Of a DNA stretch of 64,000 nt, positions 9,548 to 18,422 are shown piece after piece. The notes under the pieces were generated by a model. It saw only the letters and a program-made list of their open reading frames with translations. It was not told the origin of the DNA and searched no databases. Both the position numbers and the translations under genes were made by a program. The stretch is from UBA1141 sp963665155 (GTDB lineage Bacteria; Chloroflexota; Dehalococcoidia; Lucifugimonadales; UBA3495): NCBI GenBank assembly GCA_963665155.2, contig OY761986.2, positions 2,232,001 to 2,296,000 on the forward strand. Direction: 5' to 3'. The number at the start of each line of letters is the position of its first letter. Position 1 is the first letter of the stretch.

Positions 9548-10480
9548 ATGACATTTAATCCATTCCAAGTAACCGCTCCGGCAACCACGGCCAATTTGGG
9601 TCCGGGCTACGACTGCCTTGGCCTTGCTCTGGATATTTGGAACCGCCTGGAAGTTTCCAGCCGTACATCTGACGCCCACGATAAACCTTTAGTCGAGATC
9701 ATCGGGGAAGGCGCCGGGGAGTTGGAAACCAACAAAGAAAACCTGGTGTACCGTTCCATGAAATTCTTGTTTAGCGAAGCTGGCCAGGAGATGCCACCGG
9801 TCCAGCTAAAATGCTACAACGAGATTCCCCTGGCACGGGGGTTGGGCAGCAGCGCAGCGGCGATCGCCGGGGGATTGGCGGCGGCGAATGCAATCTGCGA
9901 TCAAACTTTTAGCAGTAACGAACTACTGGAGATGGCCGCCACCATAGAAGGCCACCCCGACAACGTGGCGGCAGCGGTGCTTGGCGGTCTCCAACTGGTT
10001 GTGTCGGCACAAGACCAGCTATATACCGCCTCCATAAACGTGCCTGCCGACTTGACCGCCGTGCTCTTTATCCCGGAACTACGGATAGCCACAGCCGACG
10101 CTCGTTCCGTCATGCCGGAGAATGTAACCGTCGCCGACGCTGTTCACAACATGAGCCGTACCGCTCTATTAATCGCTGGCATGGCCACAAACAGGCCCGA
10201 GTTTTTTGGAATAGCCACCGAGGACCGCCTCCACCAGCCTTATCGTCAACCCTTATTCCCCGCCATGAAGCTGTTGTTTCGGGCTGCCATGGACGCAGGC
10301 GCTTTGGGTGCTTTTCTTTCCGGCAGCGGCTCCACGGTTCTGGCGCTGGCCCAAGGCCGGGAAATGACGGTGGCCTATGAAATGGCCGAAGCAGCGAAGC
10401 AGGCTGGTGTGGCCGGACGGGTTCATATCACCCGTCCCACCGTGCAGGGCGCGCACTTGGTGGAAAATCCATCGACTTAA
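9548..10480 (+). CDS. thrB: Homoserine kinase
   Basis: A 310-residue GHMP-family kinase that phosphorylates homoserine with ATP in threonine synthesis (cytoplasm). The N-terminus VTAPATTANLGPGYDCLGLAL is the diagnostic homoserine kinase start. The phosphate-binding motif PLARGLGSSAAAIAGG lies at about residues 94-109, EGHPDNVAAAVLGG follows, and GAFLSGSGSTVLAL is the C-terminal GHMP motif. Length is typical. It is followed at 177 bp by aspartate kinase, so this stretch covers two steps of the aspartate pathway. Confidence 0.95.
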   Translation: MTFNPFQVTAPATTANLGPGYDCLGLALDIWNRLEVSSRTSDAHDKPLVEIIGEGAGELETNKENLVYRSMKFLFSEAGQEMPPVQLKCYNEIPLARGLGSSAAAIAGGLAAANAICDQTFSSNELLEMAATIEGHPDNVAAAVLGGLQLVVSAQDQLYTASINVPADLTAVLFIPELRIATADARSVMPENVTVADAVHNMSRTALLIAGMATNRPEFFGIATEDRLHQPYRQPLFPAMKLLFRAAMDAGALGAFLSGSGSTVLALAQGREMTVAYEMAEAAKQAGVAGRVHITRPTVQGAHLVENPST

Positions 10481-10656
10481 CCGCTGATCCGAAACCACTT
10501 GTGCGCATTACGAGGCAATGAGGCTTCCCGACCCAAGCCGCCTAAAGGAGCCTGGAACGCTTCGTCGTATGGCCGTACCAGAAATCCCCGGAATTAGCTG
10601 CCGCCTACGCAATTTATCCATCGTGTAGGCATTGCAAGGTATCCAGTAATGTCAGG

Positions 10657-11892
10657 TTGAAGGGAATGGGACTTATAGTTCAAAAATACGGCGGGACCTC
10701 GGTGGGGGACGCAGACAAGATTGTCAATGTCGCTCACCGGATCGCCGAAGCCAAAAACCGTGGCGATAGCGTAGTGGTCGTCGTGTCCGCGATGGGCGAC
10801 AGCACCGACGAGCTAATACGTTTGGCCCATACCGTGTCGCCGTCTCCCGAACTCCGGGAATTGGACCTGCTGTTGTCCACCGGCGAATTGGTGTCCAGCA
10901 CTCTGCTGGCGATGGCCTTGAAGACCCTGGGATGCGATGCTATCAGCCTGAGCGGGTCCCAAGCGGGGATTCGCACCGATACCATGTATGGCAGAGCCCG
11001 CATCGACAGCATCGACACCTCAAGGGTGAAAAAGGAACTTGAATCCGGTCGCTTGGTGGTCGTCGCCGGTTTCCAAGGCGTTTCGGACAATCAGGACGTG
11101 ACTACCCTGGGCAGGGGAGGCTCCGATACCACCGCCGTGGCCTTGGCCGCTGCGTTGGGGGCCGAACGTTGCGAAATTTACACCGATGTCGACGGTATCT
11201 ACACCGCAGACCCACGGATAGTACCCGAAGCCCGCAAGATGGTGGAGATCGGCTACCAGGAAATGTTGGAACTGGCCAGCTACGGTGCGAAGATGCACCC
11301 GAGATCCATCGAGTTGGGCGCCGTTTTTAACGTGCCGATCTACGTTGCCTCCAGCTTCGGAGACGTTCCCGGCACCATTATCCATGGGGAACCCGATGGG
11401 AGTCAGATGGAAAACAGGATCAAAGTCACCGGCATTGCCCTGAACACCAACGTAGCGAAAATCACAGTACGTTCCGTTCCTGATCGACCGGGGGTAGCAG
11501 CAGCTTTATTTGAGCCTTTGGCGCAAGTGGGCATCAGCGTGGACACTATTGTGCAGAACACCAGCGTTGACCGTACAACCGACATCAGTTTCACCGTCAA
11601 CCGTACCGACCTACCGAAGGCGGAAACGGAGGTAAAACGGGTAATGAACGAGTTTGGTTCGTCATCCATGGTAACAGACACCTCTTTGGCCGCTGTTAGC
11701 GTTGTCGGTTCGGGTATGCAGAACACCCCCGGTTATGCCTCAAGAATGTTCCGTGTACTTGCCGACGGCAACATCAACATTGATATGATAACCACTTCGG
11801 AGATACGCATTTCTTGCATTATTCAAGAAGACCAAGCCCAGGAAGCGGTGCGGCTACTGCACCGGGACTTCCAATTGGACCAAGGGGAATAA
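10657..11892 (+). CDS. lysC: Aspartate kinase
   Basis: About 410 residues; makes aspartyl-phosphate, the first step toward lysine, threonine and methionine. QKYGGTSVGDADKI is the N-terminal kinase signature, GFQGVSDNQDVTTLGRGGSDTTAVALA the nucleotide-binding core, and YTDVDGIYTADPRIV the substrate loop. Two C-terminal ACT domains (about residues 265-400, including VPDRPGVAAALFEPLA and INIDMITTSEIRISCII) suggest feedback control by lysine and/or threonine. The frame opens at TTG 10657. Conserved homology begins at ATG 10666, but an AAGGGA stretch directly abuts that ATG, so the exact start is uncertain by three codons. It follows thrB on the same strand. Confidence 0.93.
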   Translation: MKGMGLIVQKYGGTSVGDADKIVNVAHRIAEAKNRGDSVVVVVSAMGDSTDELIRLAHTVSPSPELRELDLLLSTGELVSSTLLAMALKTLGCDAISLSGSQAGIRTDTMYGRARIDSIDTSRVKKELESGRLVVVAGFQGVSDNQDVTTLGRGGSDTTAVALAAALGAERCEIYTDVDGIYTADPRIVPEARKMVEIGYQEMLELASYGAKMHPRSIELGAVFNVPIYVASSFGDVPGTIIHGEPDGSQMENRIKVTGIALNTNVAKITVRSVPDRPGVAAALFEPLAQVGISVDTIVQNTSVDRTTDISFTVNRTDLPKAETEVKRVMNEFGSSSMVTDTSLAAVSVVGSGMQNTPGYASRMFRVLADGNINIDMITTSEIRISCIIQEDQAQEAVRLLHRDFQLDQGE

Positions 11893-11962
11893 AGGCGACA
11901 GTCGTCCGCTTGGATCATTAGTCCTGGTTGCTAATCTAGGTGGTTATGCAGAGGAACCGCTC

Positions 11963-12688
11963 TTGGTAGAAATCTTCCTGTCGGTGGTGATCCCCGCTTA
12001 TAACGAAGAGACCCGCATAAGCGCTACCCTGCAACAGGTAATCAGCTACCTTGAGGGCCGCAGTTATTCCTGGGAAGTGCTGGTCGCCGACGACGGCAGT
12101 TCCGACGGTACCGCCGACCTAGTCACCGCAGTCGCCGCCACACAACCGAACCTCCGCCTGATGAGCCTGAGCCATAAGGGAAAAGGTTGGGCTGTTAAAA
12201 ACGCAATGCTGGCGGCCACGGGCCAGTACCGCGTGTTGTGCGATGCTGATTTATCCGTTCCCATCGAGCAGGTAGAGCGGCTGCTGCCGCCACAAACGCA
12301 GGGAGTGGACATCGCCCTAGGCTCCAGAGCGGTCGAGGGTGCGCAACGCATCGGCGAACCGCCCCGCAGGCACTTAATGGGCCGGATTTACAATGCTTTG
12401 GTCCGCACCATTGCCGTCTCCGGAATTCAGGATACCCAGTGCGGTTTCAAGTGCTACCGGGGGGAAGTGGTCCCGAACCTTTTTCAACGCCAGACCATGG
12501 ACGGGTTCGCTTTCGACGTAGAAGTACTTTTTCTGGCTAGGAAGGACGGTTTGACCCTGCGAGAGATTCCGGTAGATTGGTACTACCGGGAAAACAGCAA
12601 GGTCCGCGCCTTGCGGGACTCGATATCGATGACCATAGACTTGCTAAGAATCAGGTGGCGTCACCTGCGGGGTAGGTACTACCGCTAA
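11963..12688 (+). CDS. Family 2 glycosyltransferase, dolichyl-phosphate glucosyltransferase-like
   Basis: A 241-residue GT-A fold transferase that probably moves a sugar from a nucleotide donor to a polyprenyl phosphate at the membrane. LSVVIPAYNEETRI opens the domain, ADDGSSDGT (Asp43, Asp44) binds the nucleotide, and CDADLS (Asp94, Asp96) is the metal-binding DxD. GSRAVEGAQR, GIQDTQCGFKCYR and EIPVDWYYRENSKVR are typical of the ALG5/DPM-like subgroup. No transmembrane helix is present. The start is TTG 11963. It is the last gene of the forward block that begins at 6476 and is followed by a strong hairpin at 12772-12805. Confidence 0.85.
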   Translation: MVEIFLSVVIPAYNEETRISATLQQVISYLEGRSYSWEVLVADDGSSDGTADLVTAVAATQPNLRLMSLSHKGKGWAVKNAMLAATGQYRVLCDADLSVPIEQVERLLPPQTQGVDIALGSRAVEGAQRIGEPPRRHLMGRIYNALVRTIAVSGIQDTQCGFKCYRGEVVPNLFQRQTMDGFAFDVEVLFLARKDGLTLREIPVDWYYRENSKVRALRDSISMTIDLLRIRWRHLRGRYYR

Positions 12689-12771
12689 TAATATTGACAG
12701 ATGCAGTCCCTTTGCCTGGCGAGGGTCCAGGACGGGTTAACCCATTCCCACTTGAGACCGGCAATGAACAA

Positions 12772-12805
12772 CGATGAGGCCCGGAAATTATTCCGGGCCT
12801 CATCG
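12772..12805. terminator. 15-bp perfect hairpin, probable transcription terminator
   Basis: The stem cgatgaggcccggaa (12772-12786) pairs perfectly with 12791-12805 around an ATTA loop. It is placed 84 bp after the glycosyltransferase stop and before the convergent fragment at 12903. There is no T-run, so termination efficiency is uncertain. Confidence 0.6.
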
Positions 12806-12902
12806 AACGCTGGGAAACCGTGGAAACCGTGGCTGCCAGGGAGGGGCCACCCATGATGGCTATCGACTGGCAGTCATCGTCGCCATCAACGTAGGTTTCC
12901 TA

Positions 12903-13211
12903 CTACTTGTTCGCATGCTTGATCGCTTTCTGAGCATGCTCCCATGCCTTCTTGTACTTGTCTATGGCCTTGTCGGGCTTGCCTTTGTCCAGTTCTTCCT
13001 GGGCTTTGGCTAGTTCCTTCTCAGCCTTGTCGATCTCCTTGTCTACCTTCTTTTGCTTCTTGGCATCGTCGACCGTGGTGATCCTGGCGTCTTCCATTTC
13101 TACCTCTGCCAAGAGGAGGTCCGCAGCAAGCAAGTCGGCTACGGCTGTTTCGGCTGCGGCTAGGAGTCTGTCCGATATATCTGAGGAAACAGTGAGAAAA
13201 TAGGTCGCCAA
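12903..13211 (-). pseudogene. C-terminal charged coiled-coil fragment of a larger protein
   Basis: The fragment contains DRLLAAAETAVADLLAADLLLAEVE followed by a Lys/Glu-rich helical stretch (DKEIDKAEKELAKAQEELDKG) and ends KAIKHANK. It lacks a signal peptide or any recognisable catalytic domain. The apparent TTG start at 13211 has no ribosome binding site, and transposase-element sequence begins just upstream. It is most likely the surviving 3' end of a long secreted or repeat protein cut by the mobile element. Function unknown. Confidence 0.45.
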
Positions 13212-13260
13212 CGGGAGGTGTGAAGGGATAAGCTAAGGGAGATGTGATGGGAGGTGCTCC

Positions 13261-14178
13261 ATGGCCAACAGCTTTCGCTCTTATTCCATGGAGCAAGCCT
13301 ATCTACTGCCCCAAGCCCCCCGTGAGTGGTTGCCCGAAGGGCATTTGGCCTTCTTCCTAGAAAAGATTGTGAGCCAACTGGACCTCAGCCCCATCTTTGA
13401 GGGGCAGCCGGGATGGTAGGGCCTTAAGGCCTGCCATCCCCAGATGCTCTTGACGTTGCTGTTTTACGGCTACTGCACGAGGGTGTGCAACTCCCGGAAG
13501 ATAACCTGGGGGTTGCGAGACAGACCTAGCTTTGCGGATGCTTTCCGGGGGGCAGTTTCCCGATTTCCGGACCCTATCGGACTCCCGAAAAGATCATCTG
13601 GAGGCCTTTCAGGCACTGTTCTTGGAGGTGCTGCGGATGTTCCGTGAGGCAGGTCTGGTGAAGCTGGGACACCTGTCCCTAGATGGGAGCAAATACCAGG
13701 CCAACGCCTCCAAGCACAAAGCCATGAGCTACGGGCGCATACAGGAGGTGGAACCCCAACTGGAGGCGGAGGTAAAAGAGTTGCTGCGCCGGGCGGCAGA
13801 GGTGGGCGAGGCCGAGGACGCCGAGTATGGGCCGGAGCAGAGGGGGGATGAGTTGCCCGAGGAGTTACGGAGGCGGGAAGGACGCCTGGAGAAGATACGG
13901 GAGGCGAGGGGGCGAAGAACCGGGGGAAGGAGCGAGCTGGCCAGGGGTGCGGCGCCGGAAGAGGTAGCCGCCGCCGAGAGGGAGGCGCCAAAGCCCAAGG
14001 AACAGAGCAATTTCACCGACCCGGACAGCCGAGTTCTCATGGTTAGATTCAGGGCTACAACGCCCAAGTCGTGGCGCAGGAGGTGACATCCCACAGCGGC
14101 GACACCCTCAGGCTGAAGCCCATGCTGGACGGGCTGGAGGAGAACCTGGCTAGAGTGGGGGTTCCCAAAGAGGAATGA
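13261..14178 (+). pseudogene. Degenerate IS1182-family transposase
   Basis: The frame starts MANSFRSYSMEQAYLL and continues WLPEGHLAFFLEKIVSQLDL, the DUF772-type N-terminus of IS1182 transposases. It has a TAG after QPGW at about 13416, then MLLTLLFYGYCTRVCNSRK. After a frame change it continues KDHLEAFQALFLEVLRMF, LGHLSLDGSKYQANASKHK (first catalytic Asp) and SNFTDPDSRVLM. A further shift precedes GYNAQVVAQEVTSHSGDTLRL. The C-terminal catalytic half is missing after about 14178. At least one nonsense change and two frameshifts make it clearly dead. Confidence 0.8.
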
Positions 14179-14432
14179 GGACTTGACTGGGACTCTGCGG
14201 CGATTGGCTAATAAACTCAGTGGGTGTCCCCTAAAGTAAGCCCCACCGACCCGTGTACGGCCACCGTTCGCTTTGCTGAGGAAGGTTCCTCACCCAGGCG
14301 ACGACTGTTCCCGGAGGTTGCCCACTCCGAGTAGTATTCTGCGGGCAGCATTCCGGCAGTTTCCTTACAAGGCGGATAGCAGCGCCCCTCGTCTCAGATC
14401 TTCCTTGCCTCTCTCATCCGAGTTTTCCATAA

Positions 14433-14570
14433 TTATTTCTCCTTCCCGATTAGCGCGAGCAGGAGCTTCTCGACCGTTATGGGCAGGCCGGTAATCCGGA
14501 CGCCCACAGTATCATCCACGGCGTTGGCTATTGGAACGCTGCTGATTTCGCCCTTGCTCTGATGGGACGC
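14433..14570 (-). pseudogene. 3' fragment of a second xanthine-dehydrogenase-type large subunit
   Basis: The minus strand reads VPIANAVDDTVGVRITGLPI, then VEKLLLALIGKEK and a stop at 14433. The gene at 15714-17990 ends in a clearly related way: IANAVEDAVGVRITSLPI, then AEKVLEALKGQA. Only the last 45 or so codons remain, just beyond bioB. It is a paralogue remnant, not an exact copy. A partial duplication or an old deletion of a tandem gene would explain it. Confidence 0.65.
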
Positions 14571-14601
14571 AGGGCCCCGCGGGGAACCCGGCCGCTCCCC
14601 A

Positions 14602-15606
14602 CTACCCTTCTTGATGCTCCTCTATCTCGAAACCCATATCCTCGATCATCTGCCAAGCCTGGCGTGGGCCTTGGCCCGGTGTGGTCAGGTAACCGGAGAC
14701 GAAGATGGAGTTGGCCGGATATAGGGACATTGGCTGGAGTTGCCTTAGGTGTAATTCCCTGCCTCCGGCCACCCGGATTTCTTGCTCCGGACAGAGCAGC
14801 CTCATCAGGCATAAGCTCCGCAAACAGTCGCCGGGTGTAAGGTAATTGACCGACTCCAGAGGAGTCCCCGGAATGGGATGGAGGAAATTTACCGGGACGG
14901 ATTGGGGGTCCAGACGCCGCAGGGCCAAGGACACGTCGATAATGTCATCTAGGGTCTCCCCTTGGCCGAAGATAGCCCCGGTGCAGAGCGTTAATCCGGC
15001 GCTTCGGGCCGCTTCCAGCGTGGCCAGCCGGTCTTGATAAGTATGGGTTGAGCAAATCTCCGGATAGTATCGCTCGCTGGTGTTGAGGTTGTGGTTGAGC
15101 TGTTCCACCCCCGCCTCCTTGAGCTGGCGGGCTTGGTCGGCGTCCAGCAACCCCAGCGAACAGCAAATGTTGATGTCCACGGATTCTTTTATCGCCCGGA
15201 CCGCTTCGGTCAAATCATCGATATCCCGGGCGCTGGGACCCCGCCCGCTGGTGACGATACAAAACCGCCGGGCCTTGGACTCTTTGGCCCGTTTGGCGGC
15301 GGCCAGCAACTCCTCTAGAGATATCAACGGGTAATTTTCGATTTCCGCTTCGGATACCGCAGACTGAGAGCAGTAGTTACAGTCTTCGGGGCAGAGGCCG
15401 CTTCGGGCGTTGTTCAGGACGTGGATATGCACCTTCATTCCGCAGAAGCGCCGCCGTACCCGGAAAGCGGCCGCCAGCAAATCCGGCAGGTCTGCGTCGC
15501 TGCTTTCCAGCACCGACCGGCATTCGTTCCGGTCCAACTCCAACCCGGCAATGGACTTCTCTGCCAATAGGTCAAAATTCAATACGTTCAATACAAAGTT
15601 CCTCAT
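14602..15606 (-). CDS. bioB: Biotin synthase
   Basis: A 334-residue radical SAM enzyme that inserts sulfur into dethiobiotin, the last step of biotin synthesis. The [4Fe-4S] motif CPEDCNYC has Cys72, Cys76 and Cys79. YCSQSAVS, CIVTSGRGPS, LNHNLNTSERYYPEICSTHTY, GAIFGQGET, FLHPIPGTPLE and RVAGGRE all match BioB and supply the auxiliary [2Fe-2S] ligands. Length is normal and the frame is intact. It lies 107 bp downstream of the molybdopterin subunit gene on the same strand. No other bio genes are in the window. Confidence 0.95.
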   Translation of the reverse strand: MRNFVLNVLNFDLLAEKSIAGLELDRNECRSVLESSDADLPDLLAAAFRVRRRFCGMKVHIHVLNNARSGLCPEDCNYCSQSAVSEAEIENYPLISLEELLAAAKRAKESKARRFCIVTSGRGPSARDIDDLTEAVRAIKESVDINICCSLGLLDADQARQLKEAGVEQLNHNLNTSERYYPEICSTHTYQDRLATLEAARSAGLTLCTGAIFGQGETLDDIIDVSLALRRLDPQSVPVNFLHPIPGTPLESVNYLTPGDCLRSLCLMRLLCPEQEIRVAGGRELHLRQLQPMSLYPANSIFVSGYLTTPGQGPRQAWQMIEDMGFEIEEHQEG

Positions 15607-15713
15607 TAATTCAAAAGTCCCTCATTAATTCAGATGACAGCAATGGAGGCTAGCCAGGTCAGCCCCAACCCGGTGTTCGAATTCCAGGCGCTCTTCCGGC
15701 ACAATTACGCTCT

Positions 15714-17990
15714 CTAAGCCTGCCCCTTCAACGCCTCCAGCACCTTCTCGGCGGTTATTGGTAGGCTGGTTATGCGGACGCCCACAGCGTCTTCCACGGC
15801 GTTGGCTATGGCGGCGGCTATGGGTATGTTGCTGATTTCGCCGATGCCTTTGCCTTGATAGGGCGTGGGGCCAGCTGGCGATTCCAGCAGCACTGTTTCC
15901 AGCTTGGGTATGTCAGCTATGGTGGGAATTTTATAGTCGCCCAGGCTCAGGGACGACACCTGCCCGTCTTCTGACGTCATTTCTTCCATCAAGGCGTAGC
16001 CCAGTCCTTGGACAATCCCACCGTCGATCTGTCCTTGGTGCAGCATGGGGTTTATAACCGTTCCCACATCGTGGGCCGTCACAATTCTTTTAACCGTCAC
16101 TTGGCCGGTCTCCGTGTCCACCGCCACCTCGGCGACTTGGACGCAGAAAGAAGTGTACGCCGAGGGCGCTGAAGTGTAGGTCATGTCCCCGGTTACCCGC
16201 CCGCCGGTGTTGCTTACCGCCTGCGCCGCTGCTTCTTGCAAAGTCACCACCCGGGAAACGTTTGCATCATTCGAAGAGCCACCGGCGAGAACGAAGCGGC
16301 CTCCTTCCAAGCTGATGCGCTCTTCGGGACAGTCGTGTCCCTCGGCCACCACGGCGGTGAGCTTGGCGCGAAGTTCCCGTACCGCTCCCAGCACGGCATT
16401 GCCGGTGGTGTGGGTCACCCGGCTGCCACCGGAGCCGGAACTAAAGGGCACGGCGTCGGTGTCCTGAATCACTAGGTCCACTTCCTCAACTGGGATGGTC
16501 AATTCCTCGGCCACTATCTGCCGCAACATGGTATGCGCCCCGGTGCCGGTGTCCCACAGGGGTGTTAGCAAGGATGTCCTCCCGTTCCCGTCCATGGCGA
16601 CTGTTGCGGTAGACTTGCCGGTGCCGGGCGCTAGGTCGGACATGGACATTCCCCGGCCATACTTGATCCCCGCTGGTGATCCGGCTTCGGTTTTAGATTC
16701 CTCCCAACCTGCTTTGTCTGCGGCCTGTCTTAACGTCTCTTCGGCCCGGATTTCCCGCCAGACTCCGCCGGTGGGAGATTCGTCCCCTTCTTTAAGGACG
16801 TTCATCAACCGGAATTGGTAGGGGTCCATTCCCATCTCCCGAGCGATCATGTCCATGTGGGACTCCACGGCGAATACCACCTGGGGCTTGGCCGGAGCGC
16901 GCATGTGCCCACCGGGGACATTGTTGGTGTACACCATGAAGCTTTCCAGCTTGACGTGTGGAATTCGGTAGGCCCCACCGCTGTGGTCGGCGCCCCTGAG
17001 GTAAACCGTTGGCTTGAACGCCCCGGAAGCGCCGCTGTTCAGCACAATAGTGGGCTGGCGGGCCCACAAGCGACCGTCCTTTTTCACGCCGGCTTTCATG
17101 GTTACCGTCGCCGGGTGACGGGGGTTGCCAGCCATCAACTCCTGGATGTAGTCCATGACCATTTTGACCGGACGCCCGGACTTCAAGGCCAGGTAATAGC
17201 ACAAGGGCACGTCCATGAACGACCCTTTGCCCCCGAAATCGCCGCCAATGTTGACGGTGTTGAGCTTGATGCGCGACTCGGGCAACCCCCAGACGGCGGC
17301 CAATTGCCCACGCAGAACAAAGGGGTCTTTGTTGTTTACCCAGATTTGTATCCGTTCATCGCCGTCAATCTCCACCACGCAGGCATGGGGTTCGATGTAA
17401 CCTTGATGTGCCAATTGAAGGTTGAACGTATGCTCGAATATCAGGTCGGACTCGGAGACACCTTGGTCGATGTCCCCTTTGCCCCAGATGTTGTGGGCCA
17501 AGACGTTGTTGACCTTGGAAGGTGGTTGGGGCAAGCCCTCGTAGGAAGTCAACTCCGGGTGGAGGGTGGGAGCGGAAGTCTCCATCGCCCTGAATGGATC
17601 GAAAACCGGGGTGGTCCTTTCGTATTCCACGTCTATGAGCAAGAGGGCTTCTTCGGCCGCTTCCAGCGTGTCGGCAGCCACGGTGGCCACCTTTTCCCCA
17701 ATGAACCTGACTCTGTCTCTGGCCAACACCGGCATATCCCGCAGCAACCGACCAACCCGGCTGTCGGGCAGGTCCTTGGCAGTGACAACTGCGAGAACCC
17801 CGGTCGCAGCCTCAGCCCGGGAGGTGTCGATACTCAATATTTTCGCGCTGGGAAACGGACTGCGCAGCACCTTGCCCCATAGCATTCCGGGGCGAACAAC
17901 GTCGGCGGTAAACAGTGCTGTGCCAGATACTTTGTCCGGCCCTTCACCTCTAAGAATCGATTTACCCACCGCGTTCCGGGAAACGGCCAT
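15714..17990 (-). CDS. Xanthine dehydrogenase-family molybdopterin-binding subunit
   Basis: A 758-residue catalytic large subunit of the molybdenum hydroxylase family (CoxL/XdhA type), which oxidises aldehydes, CO, purines or aromatic substrates. KVSGTALFTADV and GPDK open the first (a/b hammerhead) domain. Later come GYIEPHACVV, VNIGGDFGGKG, RAPAKPQVVFAVE, GSGGSRVTHTTGNAV and HDVGTVINPMLHQGQIDGG. The proposed catalytic Glu is in KGIGEIS (Glu718). GGAGG precedes ATG 17990 at good spacing. No medium FAD or small [2Fe-2S] subunit adjoins it, so partners must be encoded elsewhere. The residues that define CO dehydrogenase (a CSFR-type loop) are not seen, so the substrate is unknown. Confidence 0.9.
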   Translation of the reverse strand: MAVSRNAVGKSILRGEGPDKVSGTALFTADVVRPGMLWGKVLRSPFPSAKILSIDTSRAEAATGVLAVVTAKDLPDSRVGRLLRDMPVLARDRVRFIGEKVATVAADTLEAAEEALLLIDVEYERTTPVFDPFRAMETSAPTLHPELTSYEGLPQPPSKVNNVLAHNIWGKGDIDQGVSESDLIFEHTFNLQLAHQGYIEPHACVVEIDGDERIQIWVNNKDPFVLRGQLAAVWGLPESRIKLNTVNIGGDFGGKGSFMDVPLCYYLALKSGRPVKMVMDYIQELMAGNPRHPATVTMKAGVKKDGRLWARQPTIVLNSGASGAFKPTVYLRGADHSGGAYRIPHVKLESFMVYTNNVPGGHMRAPAKPQVVFAVESHMDMIAREMGMDPYQFRLMNVLKEGDESPTGGVWREIRAEETLRQAADKAGWEESKTEAGSPAGIKYGRGMSMSDLAPGTGKSTATVAMDGNGRTSLLTPLWDTGTGAHTMLRQIVAEELTIPVEEVDLVIQDTDAVPFSSGSGGSRVTHTTGNAVLGAVRELRAKLTAVVAEGHDCPEERISLEGGRFVLAGGSSNDANVSRVVTLQEAAAQAVSNTGGRVTGDMTYTSAPSAYTSFCVQVAEVAVDTETGQVTVKRIVTAHDVGTVINPMLHQGQIDGGIVQGLGYALMEEMTSEDGQVSSLSLGDYKIPTIADIPKLETVLLESPAGPTPYQGKGIGEISNIPIAAAIANAVEDAVGVRITSLPITAEKVLEALKGQA

Positions 17991-18180
17991 GGATACCTCC
18001 GTATGGATGATTTGCCCCCTCTACTGCGGGCAAACCTGTCTGTAACAGCTATCGGGATGATATTGCGTCGGCTGCCAGCATTATAGTCGGAAAGAGGTGC
18101 TAAACTCGACTGTTCGTCCGCCAGCGGTCAGGGACAAACTTTGCTGAGCCTTCAACAAGTTGCTCAACCTTAAAAGGAGT

Positions 18181-18312
18181 AAATCCCCCTAAATCCCCCT
18201 TTGTAAAGAGGGAGCAGTCTCTTCATTGCTGGTTTCACAGAGCTATTGGCCCCACTTGCTGGTCGAGAGAACCAATGGCCCCCCTTTCGCAAAAGGGGGG
18301 TTGGGGGGATTT
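18181..18312. repeat. MITE-like element with C-rich/G-rich inverted ends
   Basis: The left end aaatccccctaaatcccc (18181-18198, continuing ctttg) is mirrored by a right end around 18290-18312 (caaaaggggggttgggggga). About 85 bp of non-coding DNA lie between. Related AAATCCCCC-type short mobile repeats are common in many bacterial genomes. It lies between the Mo-hydroxylase gene and a dead MetE-like gene. Confidence 0.6.
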
Positions 18313-18422
18313 CGTCGGTCATTCACGTTTAGTGGTTTGTTCATGAATCAGTAGACGACGCCATCAACTTTCAGCCCTGCTCCAGCAACCGGACAGCAGT
18401 AGCGTGGCTCTGGAGTAGGCCT

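Noticed and set aside
16815..17882. 355-codon plus-strand frame inside the molybdopterin subunit gene
   Set aside because: Antisense shadow of a clear, motif-complete gene; its sequence has no protein-like motifs.
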